Shown here: positions 55,535 to 64,000 of the stretch, in pieces | Layout of the letters: the number at the start of each line of letters is the position of its first letter | How positions within the stretch are numbered: position 1 is the stretch's first letter | Source: Siphonodentalium dalli | Lineage: Eukaryota > Mollusca > Scaphopoda > Gadilida > Siphonodentaliidae | Reading direction: 5' to 3' | Assembly: GCA_032622095.1 (NCBI GenBank) | Contig: CP136064.1 | Coordinates: 5,697,512 to 5,761,511 of the forward strand | DNA length: 64,000 nt | Notes under the pieces: model-generated | Database searches by the model: none | What the model saw: only the letters and a program-made list of their open reading frames with translations | Told to the model about the DNA's origin: nothing | Made by a program: the position numbers and the translations under genes

Positions 55535-57240
55535 TAGCTCAACTTACTTTGAGCTATTGCCATGGTTTGGCGTCCGTCGTCCGCGTGTGCGTGTATGCGT
55601 GTGTCCGTCAACAATTTCCTTTGGCGCGGGCTACAGGTCATGCCTTTGATCTGATCTTTATGAGATTTGTCATGAATGTTGACATTGACATTTAGATGGG
55701 AACGAGTCATTTTGGTGTCATTCGGCCAAAAAACATGGCCGCTGGCAGCCATCTTGGATTTCAAAATTCAATCCATTGGCGCGGGCTACAGGTCGTACTG
55801 TTTGTCTGATCATCACGAAATTTGTCATGGATGTTAATATTGACATGTAGATGGGAACGAGTGATTTTGGGGTCGTTCGGGCCAAAAAACATGGCCGCCA
55901 GCAGCCATCTTGGATTTTACTCTTTGCATGACTAAATCCTTTGGCGTGGGCTACAGGTTGTAGCTTTGGTCGGAACTTCATGAAATTTGTCATGGATGTT
56001 AACAATGACATGTAGATGGGAACGAGTCATTTTGGGGTCGTTCGACCAAAAAACATGGCCGCCAGCAGCCATCTTGGATTTTACTCTTTGCATGACTAAA
56101 TCCTTTGGCGCGGGCTACAGGTCGTACCTTTGGTCCGATGTTTATGAAGTTTGTCATGAATGTTGCCATTGACATGTAAATGGGAATGAGTCATTGTGGG
56201 GTCATTCGGCAAAAAAACATGGCTGCTGGCAGCCATCTTGGATTTCAAAATTCAATCCATTGGCGCGGGCTACAGGTCGTACTGTTCGTTTGATTATCAT
56301 GAAATTTGTCATGGATGTTAGTATTGACATGTAGATGGGAACGAGTGATTTTGGGGTCGTTCGGCCAAAAAACATGGCCGCCAGCAGCCATCTTGGATTT
56401 TACTCTTTGCATGTCTAAATCCTTTGGCGCGGTCTACAGGTCGTAGCTTTGGTCAGAACTTCATGAAATTTGTCATGGATGTTAACAATGACATGTAGAT
56501 GGGAACGATTCATTTTGGGGTTGTTCGGCCAAAAAACAATGGCCGCTGGAAGCCATCTTGGATTTCAAAATTCAATCCATTGGCGCAGGCTACAGGTTGT
56601 ACTTTTCGTCTGATCATCATGAAATATGTCATAGATGTTAATATTGACATGTAGATGGGAACGAGTGATCTTGGGGTCGTTCGGCCAAAAAACATGGCCG
56701 CCAGCAGCCATCCTGGATTTTGCTCTTTGCATGACTAAATTCTTTGGCACGGGCTACAGGTCGTAGCTTTGGTCGGAACTTCATGAAATTTATCATGGAT
56801 GTTAACAATGACATGTAGATGGGAAACAAGTCATTTTGGGGTCATTTGGCCGAAAAACATGGCCGCTGGTGGCCATCTTGGATTTCAAAATTCAATCCAA
56901 TGGCACGGGCTACATGTCGTACTGTTCGTCTGATCATCATGAAATATGTCATAGATGTTAGTATTGACATGTAGATGGGAACGAGTGATTTTGGGGTCGT
57001 TCGGCCAAAATACATGGCCGCCAGCAGCCATCTTGGATTTAACTCTTTGCATGACTAAATCCTTTGGCACGGGCTACAGGTTGTAGCTTTGGTCGGAATT
57101 TCATGAAGTTTGTCATGGATGTTAAAAATGACATGTAGATCGGAACGAGTCCTTTTGGGGTCAATTGGCCAAAAAACATGGCCACCAGCAGCCATCTTGG
57201 ATTTTACTCTTTGCATGACTAAATCCTTTGGCACATGTTA
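55535..57240. repeat. ~160-bp tandem repeat with a ~320-bp dimer period
   Basis: About ten units starting at ggcgcgggctacagg (55623, 55778, 55943, 56107, 56262, 56426, 56582, 56746, 56902, 57066). Spacings settle into alternation of 164 and 155/156 bp. Conserved parts: atgaaatttgtcatggatgt, gacatgtagatgggaacgag, catggccgccagcagccatc. A and B units differ after ttggatt (ttactctttgcatg or tcaaaattcaatccat). ORFs on both strands are by-products. A lone diverged copy sits at 42001-42160. Confidence 0.93.
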
Positions 57241-57639
57241 GACATTTCAATTAGCACCTTTCCTATTCCTCCATTTACTGTCAACCATTAAATTATTCCC
57301 CTACCTAAGTTGAGCTACAGTGTCATTGACACTTTCATTACCAGAATTATGGTCCTTGGAAGAATCAGATCCCTGGAGTTCAAATCTGGGCTACGTCCAA
57401 TGAATTTTGTGTGATGGGTTATAATTTGAGAATACATTAGATGAATTTTGCATTAGTCATTGCGTGATTCAGAAATAGATAACATATACAGTTGGAAGCA
57501 AAGAAAAAAAAGCCACCGGTCAAATAAAACTACCTTATTCTGGTGACATGTGGCCCAGCGGGCTTTTATTTAATATATCTTAAAATAAGTTAAATAAATT
57601 ATTATTTGTAAATCATGAAATCATGGTTGCCAATTTTTA

Positions 57640-57740
57640 CCCTGTGCCAATGCATTCTCTTATATACGCGAGTCGACCATAGGTCGCCTCGCATATATAA
57701 GAGAATGCATTGGCCTAACAATTTTTTATCATTTTTTTTA
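57640..57740 (+). mobile_element. Solo hairpin cassette, MITE ends missing
   Basis: ccctgtgccaatgcattctc arm, TCGACC-ATA-GGTCGC centre, complementary arm and then aggcc-type tail (ggcctaacaatttttt) with no TTAA ends nearby. Confidence 0.8.
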
Positions 57741-57917
57741 AATAAAAGTTTCTCACAATTGATGTCTGAAATGAAATCTTTTGCGATAGTTTTCCAAAGT
57801 GCCTGGTTTTGTTAACATATTGACAACTTAACTTAGATAATTTTGTACTACATGTATTGTACTCAAACTCCGAAAAGCTTCTACAGATTTGATCTGAAAG
57901 CAATAAAACTATTTTCA

Positions 57918-58317
57918 TTAACCCTTTACCCAACAGAATGGCCCTGTGCCAATGCATTCTCTTATATATGCGAGTCGACCATAGGTCGCCTCGCATATAT
58001 AAGAGAATTCATTGGCTTAACACATTAAAAATTATAAAATTGTTAAAGAATGTAAGAAAAAATGGGAAAAAGTGTTAAAAAAAGATTTTTTTTAGGCCAA
58101 TTCATTCTCTTATATATGCGAGGCGACCTATGGTCGACTCGCATATATAAGAGAATGCATTGGCACAGGGCATAACTGTAACTATCACAATGTGGTCAAG
58201 GAGCCGGTTGCAATGATATCCATATTTGTATGGTTCTATTGAGAGAGACCGAAGATATTTTAGGCTGTTGAAGCTTTATTTGGCCGGTTTTGGCCGGTTT
58301 GTTGGGTAAAGGGTTAA
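57918..58317 (+). mobile_element. piggyBac-like MITE, family A, copy 9 (400 bp)
   Basis: Full length, TTAA at both ends, two inverted cassettes each with one g-to-t change (gccaattcattctc, gagaattcattggc). Confidence 0.87.
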
Positions 58318-58320
58318 TAA

Positions 58321-58560
58321 TACAAATACCCCTGCAATACCTGTGTCTTTTTATCTTCACGGTCTGGTTTCATCAGTAACATCAATGTCATCCTTTGTGT
58401 TTATAAATAGATTTTCCTTTCTGGTCATGATAGTTGGTTGATAATTACATGGCGGGGGATACACATGATTAAGTTTGCTTTGATACCTCCTCGTTATCAG
58501 TAATCAATAGAAACACATCATTTTACCTGTCAAATTGTCTCAATACGAGCATCTGGTGGA
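58321..58560. repeat. Direct repeat T, left copy, flanking the 59290-60735 array
   Basis: gtcatcctttgtgtttataa atagattttcc ... acatggcgggggatacacat ... cgttatcagtaatcaata has a close partner at 60740-60960. Confidence 0.85.
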
Positions 58561-59285
58561 GTTTACACTATTCTTGGACATCAGTGGTAGAATTTATGTT
58601 GGAAGGGGAATGTATCGGAAAAGCCAAATTGCATCAAGAGGTTTATGTAGAACACTGAGATGATGTGAATTAGTTGGGTTGTTTGATCTTGTTTAAATCA
58701 CCACAGTGATAAAACTATGCTACTTCCATCTCTGGATAAGGGAATGCTTTTGAAGTTTAAAATTATTATTTGGAAATCATGGTTGACAGTTGATGTCTTG
58801 AAATAAAAAAAATTGTGATAGTATTCCCAACTGTCCAATAATTTTATAACATCCGTAGCAACATCCATATCAACATCCATAGCAACATCCTTAGCAGTGA
58901 TACAAACTCCAAATGGTATCTGAAAGCAACACAAAGCATTAACAGTACAATACCAGCGGGGACCAGCATAGAGGTTTCAAATTGGGAGAAGTTCATTTTT
59001 CCGTGTTTGTTTATTGGGGAGAAGTGGACTGTTATCAGGGAGAAGTCCAGGTAACAATGGCTGAAGTTCAATTTACATTCCAACATCATCCTGCCAACAT
59101 CACCCTGCTGTGATCAAATAAGTATAATGCAACAATTTATGAAACTATTATAGTGAGTAAGTATAATACCAATATAATCAGTAAATATACTTTACATATG
59201 CTGTTGGGACACATGTTGGTTTATGAGAGTGAAGTCACTTCTCCCTGGGTCAAAAATAGGTAAAACTGACTCATTTCAGGGAGAA

Positions 59286-60735
59286 GATCTCTCCCAAGTC
59301 CCCCTCTAGACTGGCCCCATGCAGTCTCCCAAGTCCTCCTCTAGGCTGGTCTGTCTCACAAGTTCCCCTCTAGACTGGCCCCATGCAGTCTCCCAAGTCC
59401 TCCTCTAGGCTGGTCTGTCTCACAAGTTCCCCTCTAGACTGGCCCCATGCAGTCTCCCAAGTCCTCCTCTAGGCTGGTCTGTCACCCAAGTCCTCCTCTA
59501 GGCTGGTCACTGTCTCCCAAGTCCTCCACTAGGCTGGTCACTGTCACCCAAGTCCTCCTCTAGGCTGGTCACTGTCACCCAAGTCCTCCTCTAGGCTGGT
59601 CACTGTCACCCAAGTTCCCCTCTAGACTGGTCTCTGTCTCCCAAGTCCTCCTCTAGGCTGGTCACTGTCACCCAAGTCCCCCTCCAGACTGGTTTCTGTC
59701 TCCCACGTCCTCCTCTAGGCTGGAAAACTGTCTCTCAAGTTCCCCTCTAGGCTGGAAAACTGTCTCTTAAGTCCCCCTCCAGACTGGTCTCTGTCTCCCA
59801 AGTCCCCCTCTATACTTGTCTCTTTCACCCAAGTCACCCTCTAGACTGGAAAACTGTCTCTCAAGTCCCCCTCTAGACTGGTTCCAGTCTCCCAAGTCCC
59901 CCTCTAGGCTGGTCTGTCTCACAAGTTCCCCTCTAGACTGGCCCCATGCAGTCTCCCAAGTCCTCCTCTAGGCTGGTCTGTCTCACAAGTTCCCCTCTAG
60001 ACTGGCCCCATGCAGTCTCCCAAGTCCTCCTCTAGGCTGGTCTGTCTCACAAGTTCCCCTCTAGACTGGCCCCATGCAGTCTCCCAAGTCCTCCTCTAGG
60101 CTGGTCTGTCTCACAAGTTCCCCTCTAGACTGGCCCCATGCAGTCTCCCAAGTCCTCCTCTAGGCTGGTCTGTCACCCAAGTCCTCCTCTAGGCTGGTCA
60201 CTGTCTCCCAAGTCCTCCACTAGGCTGGTCACTGTCACCCAAGTCCTCCTCTAGGCTGGTCACTGTCACCCAAGTCCTCCTCTAGGCTGGTCACTGTCAC
60301 CCAAGTTCCCCTCTAGACTGGTCTCTGTCTCCCAAGTCCTCCTCTAGGCTGGTCACTGTCACCCAAGTCCCCCTCCAGACTGGTTTCTGTCTCCCACGTC
60401 CTCCTCTAGGCTGGAAAACTGTCTCTCAAGTTCCCCTCTAGGCTGGAAAACTGTCTCTTAAGTCCCCCTCCAGACTGGTCTCTGTCTCCCAAGTCCCCCT
60501 CTATACTTGTCTCTTTCACCCAAGTCACCCTCTAGACTGGAAAACTGTCTCTCAAGTCCCCCTCTAGACTGGTTCCAGTCTCCCAAGTCCTCCTCTAGGC
60601 TGGTAACTGTCTCTTAAGTCCCCCTCCAGACTGGTCCCTGTCTCCCAAGTCTCCTCTAGACTGGTACCTGTATCCCAAGTCCCCCTCTAGACTGGTCCCT
60701 GTCTCCCAAGTCCCCCTCTTGGCTGGTCCCTGAAT
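59286..60735. repeat. CT-rich tandem repeat (~25-37-bp units) with a 691-bp duplication
   Basis: Units of gtctcccaagtcctcctcta ggctggtc type with several variants. A long ordered set of variants starting gtcacccaagtcctcctcta at 59482 recurs at 60172 or one base either side, about 691 bp apart, through the gaaaactgtctctcaag and tatacttgtctctttcac variants. Confidence 0.93.
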
Positions 60736-60739
60736 ACCT

Positions 60740-60960
60740 GTGGTTTTACCTTTGTTGCTGTTCATGGCCTGATTTCCTCAATGACGTCAATGTCATCCTT
60801 TGTGTTTATAAATAGATTTTCCGTTCTGGTCATGATAGATGGATGATAATTACATGGCGGGGGATACACATGGTTAAGTTTGCTTCGATACCTTCTCGTT
60901 ATGTTTCTCCTCGTTATCAGTAATCAATACGAAAACAGCTTTTTACCTGCCGTAGAAGAG
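60740..60960. repeat. Direct repeat T, right copy
   Basis: Partner of 58321-58560, with the same order of motifs and an extra ctcgttatgtttcct-like duplication. Confidence 0.85.
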
Positions 60961-61416
60961 ATAATTATAACTTCAGACGATCTGGTCTGTTCCTTCGACC
61001 TACAGATCAGCCTTATTATCGTTGTCTCAGCAGACACAGCGTTTATGCGGCATTGATTGTTGTGAGAACTCTGTAGTTGGTTCCAGTCTGGGACATCAGT
61101 TGCATTATTCCATGGCAGAGTCAGAATGTCAAACCATTTATAAAATCATGCCATCAATCTCTATTCTATCAATATGCCCGGAGAGATCATACTTTACCAG
61201 TTAAAAACCTGGGAACCATTTAATGTTCTGGCCCTTTCTGACAGGGAACTTTATAACATTGAGCAAACAAGGCAGGGAATATATTTCTTTGTTAATAGTT
61301 GTTCCTCAAAAATATACTTCATAGTAGGGGGTGGTCCCAGCTCAAGATCGCATGCTTTTTTGCGAGCCGATATCGCAATAAACATTGAATTAATTACCTG
61401 GGAGAAATTCTATGTT

Positions 61417-61626
61417 TACAGTAATGCTCTAAATAATCGACTCCTTAATCACAGCAGAATTATGGGTAATTTGTCAGGATTTAGTCAGAAATATGGCTTG
61501 TTGCCATTCATCGGAAAGCTCTCACTCTCCGATGAATGGCAACAAGCCATATTTCCGACTAAATCCTGAAAAATTACCCATAATTCTGCTGTGGTTAAGG
61601 AGTTGATTATTTATGGCATTACTGTA
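61417..61626. mobile_element. Family D palindromic MITE, full-length copy
   Basis: tacagtaatgctctaaataa at the left and ttatttatggcattactgta at the right, centre gaaagctctcactctccgat. Nearly perfect palindrome. Confidence 0.87.
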
Positions 61627-61698
61627 TAAGCAAAGCAAAATCGCTCACATCACTTAAATTGTGCAATTTCATGTTGGGACCTACAGTGAAAGTCATTA

Positions 61699-61944
61699 TT
61701 AACCCTTTGAGTGCCAGGGTTCGATCTCATCGGCCCTAAACCTACAAAATAAGTCTGTTAAAGTTAATAAGAATAAATTATTAAAATTGTAAAAAAAAAA
61801 AAAAAAAAAAATGTTAGGCCAATGCATTCTCTTATATATGCGAGGCGACCTATGGTCGATGGTCGACTCGCATATATAAGAGAATGCATTGGCACAGGGT
61901 ATATGGGTTGATACAAAAATCGGACCTGGCACTCAAAGGGTTAA
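61699..61944 (+). mobile_element. piggyBac-like MITE, family B, copy 8
   Basis: TTAACCCTTTGAGTGCCAGG and CACTCAAAGGGTTAA ends. One cassette, its centre expanded by a duplicated tggtcga. A long A run (about 61789-61811) precedes it. Confidence 0.87.
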
Positions 61945-62374
61945 GGAGCATTAATTATAAAGGTTTAACTAAGAAATATATTATCAGCACTGTTTTTTCA
62001 CTGTAATAAACTTCCCTGTTGCAACATCAAAATGTTCCTATGTTTTGAACTGGTGGAGTATGATGTCTACGGGCGTTTTGCTAATTCAAGCCATTTATCT
62101 GATAATGTATAGTTCAATCACACTGGTTTAATTTCCCCGACACAGGCAGGGGTCTCCTGAAATTAAATGCCCAAAAATAATGTTAACCACAGTCAACTAT
62201 AGTATAAAATTGCCCGAAACGTGCTATTTATTATATTTATTATAGCAAACGTAAACAGAAAATACACATCAATTAAAACAAATTATTGGACCTGTTTGAC
62301 CCAAATTTGTTAATGATTATTGACGTTGACGTTTAACTCACGGATGACATCATGAATGCTTAAGGGCTAAAGCA

Positions 62375-62525
62375 AACCAAACAAAACCGGAGGGGGGTGT
62401 GAGGTACATGTATGCATCTAAACCATAATAACCAAACAAAACCGGAGGGGGGGTGTGAGGTAAACCATAATAACCAAACAAAACCGGAGGGGGGTTTGAG
62501 AATTATGAAGGTATGCATCTAATAT
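62375..62525. repeat. Tandem repeat around ccaaacaaaaccggaggggg, 3 copies
   Basis: Three copies of aaccaaacaaaaccggaggg with ggtgtgaggta and taaaccataat linkers; spacing differs between copies. Confidence 0.85.
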
Positions 62526-62531
62526 TCTATG

Positions 62532-62942
62532 TTAACCCTTTACCCAACAAAACGGCCAAAAACGCCCAAATAAAGCTTCAATAGCCTAAAATATCTTTGG
62601 TCTGTCTCAATAACACCATACAAATATGGATATCATTGGAACCGGTTCATTGACCACAGTGTGATGGTTACAGTTATGCCCTGTGCCAATGCATTCTCTT
62701 ATATATGCGAGTCGACCATAGGTCGCCTCGCATATATAAGAGAATGCATTGGCCTAAAAAAATCTTTTTCTTACATTTTTTAACAATTTTTATAATATTT
62801 TTCTACATTCTTTGACAATTTTATCATTTTTAATATGTGTTAAGCCAATGCATTCTCTTATATATGCGAGGCGACCTATGGTCGACTCGCATATATAAGA
62901 GAATGCATTGGCACGGGGCCGTTCTGTTGGGTAAAGGGTTAA
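62532..62942 (-). mobile_element. piggyBac-like MITE, family A, copy 10
   Basis: Full length, reverse orientation, TTAA ends, two inverted cassettes with an altered AT-rich spacer like that of copy 8. Confidence 0.87.
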
Positions 62943-63560
62943 CAATATGGCTGTGCTCTGATCGATCAGTATGATTTAAATTAGTTTTCTAGGAATATCG
63001 ACAAGAACATGCAATTAGATAATAAATGTAATAAAGTTTAATGTACTTCATTCATAGATATATCTAAATAGCAGCACGCTGATGTAATGTAGAAATCAAT
63101 TTAACATGTACTACTGTGAACTGGTCTCCTATGGTTCCCGCGTCGCGTTGAAAACCTGGAAAAGCCTTCAATTTGACAAATAACCATTCAAGTCCTGAAA
63201 AATGCTGGAATTACCATGGAATCTTTCATGATATAATGGTATTTAGGAATATGATAATATATAGGATAGGGTCCTGCAAATCAGGTTTACAGTCGAATTG
63301 AATCTCGAATCGAATCAGGGCTGAGATTGACGATCAAATCTTGAATAAAATATTTACATACCAAACCTGGGTATAAAAAAAATAGTTTCAGCTAACCGGG
63401 GTAGCATAATAACAGTTTCGTGAATCTCGGAAATTTAGTGGACAAAAACATGCGTTAAAGGTCAATTCAGCATCATTACTATGTATACTGGGATAAAATA
63501 CGGTATGCATTTACAAGGGCGTCCGATGGGCAATGCAGCATGCTACAACATATAAGACCT

Positions 63561-64000
63561 CAAGCCTGCAAATAGTGTGTGTGTCATTTGCAGAATGAGG
63601 TCCCCAGAGGGTGAATTTAGTGATGCTATCCCGCACAGCGGGCTAGCATCACTAAATTCACCCTCTGGGGACCTCATTCTGCTTAGGCCCTCAACTGCTA
63701 TAGGAGACTTAGGATCAGATTGAAGCTTCCCAGTTGAAGTTGGTGATGTTCACCCATTGGGCACCTCAATTATGAATTGTATCTGCTGCAAATTAGGGGA
63801 TATAGAAACTTCCCAGAAGGAAAAATGTAACTAAAAACAATGTTAATTTGAGACTATACTCACTATATTTCCCAGAATATTAGGCATAAGCAGAATGAGG
63901 TCTCCAGAGGGTGAATTTGGTGATGCTAGCCCACTATGCGGGATAGCATCACTAAATTCACCCTCTGGGGACCTCATTCTGCAAATGACAGACACACTAT
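63561..64000. mobile_element. Foldback MITE, family E, cut by the window edge
   Basis: Left end CAAGCCTGCAAATAGTGTGT at 63561. The interior matches the first ~430 bp of the copy at 50987 in inverted order of its middle part (cagttgaagttggtgatgtt, aattaggggatatagaaact). The window ends inside the right inverted end (atgacagacacactat). Confidence 0.87.

Larger units (their letters stand above)
47260..64000 (+). other. STX1 downstream intron, incomplete (>16.7 kb)
   Basis: From gtaaga to the window edge I find no exon for the linker, SNARE motif or transmembrane segment. Beyond the listed elements and arrays, these stretches show nothing recognisable: 47687-48015, 48990-49355, 49645-50065, 50456-50810, 51894-52035, 57240-57640, 57740-57917, 58565-59285, 60965-61416, 61945-62375 and 62943-63560. 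Confidence 0.75.

Noticed and set aside
55718-57070. Several - strand ORFs of 61-97 codons with shared motifs (KSKMAAGGHVFWPNDPK)
   Set aside because: They are frames of the 160-bp tandem repeat and recur with it.
20040-62942. CRISPR-like pattern of repeated palindromes
   Set aside because: Copies are dispersed over 40 kb in TTAA-bounded elements, without regular spacing or unique spacers, in a eukaryotic genome.

Overview
The window is eukaryotic: AT-rich, intron-dominated and packed with transposable-element debris and tandem repeats. The only host-gene sequence I can support is four exons of a syntaxin-1 (STX1, neuronal t-SNARE) gene on the + strand, at 26513-26587, 35776-35849, 45949-46057 and 47151-47259. 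Repeat types (foldback MITEs, a Penelope-like element, long runs of the 'AACCAAATTTGGTATGT' and 'GTTATGGCCCTTTTT' type) suggest a marine invertebrate, most likely a mollusc or other lophotrochozoan. That assignment is an inference.

Layout. 1-16452 is one continuous minisatellite of 42-bp units (about 390 copies, cut by the left window edge). It holds long stop-free frames on both strands only because 42 is a multiple of 3. 16453-26512 is intron or upstream DNA with MITEs, two related hAT-like elements with verifiable target-site duplications (TSDs), and a C-tract tandem repeat. Then come the STX1 exons, separated by introns of about 9.2, 10.1 and 1.1 kb. After 47259 there is 16.7 kb of intron with no further exon seen, filled with MITEs and at least eight tandem arrays. 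Exons for the syntaxin N-terminus (about residues 1-82) and for everything after residue 155 (linker, SNARE motif, membrane anchor) lie outside the window, so the large satellite probably sits in an early STX1 intron.

Most interesting points. (1) The last two STX1 exons are paralogous, both exactly 109 bp and same phase, and encode alternative versions of the same 36 residues of the Habc domain. They can only be used one at a time without a frameshift. The intron between them carries a perfect 15-nt complementary pair, one arm starting 7 nt into the intron after the first exon, which could enforce the choice. (2) Three MITE families with different piggyBac-like ends (all beginning TTAACCCTTT) share one hairpin cassette, present about three dozen times, whose inner stem covaries between families while its loop is constant. 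(3) Several nested insertions can be resolved to the base, which independently supports the TSD lengths.

No RNA genes, CRISPRs or bacterial-type operons were found.
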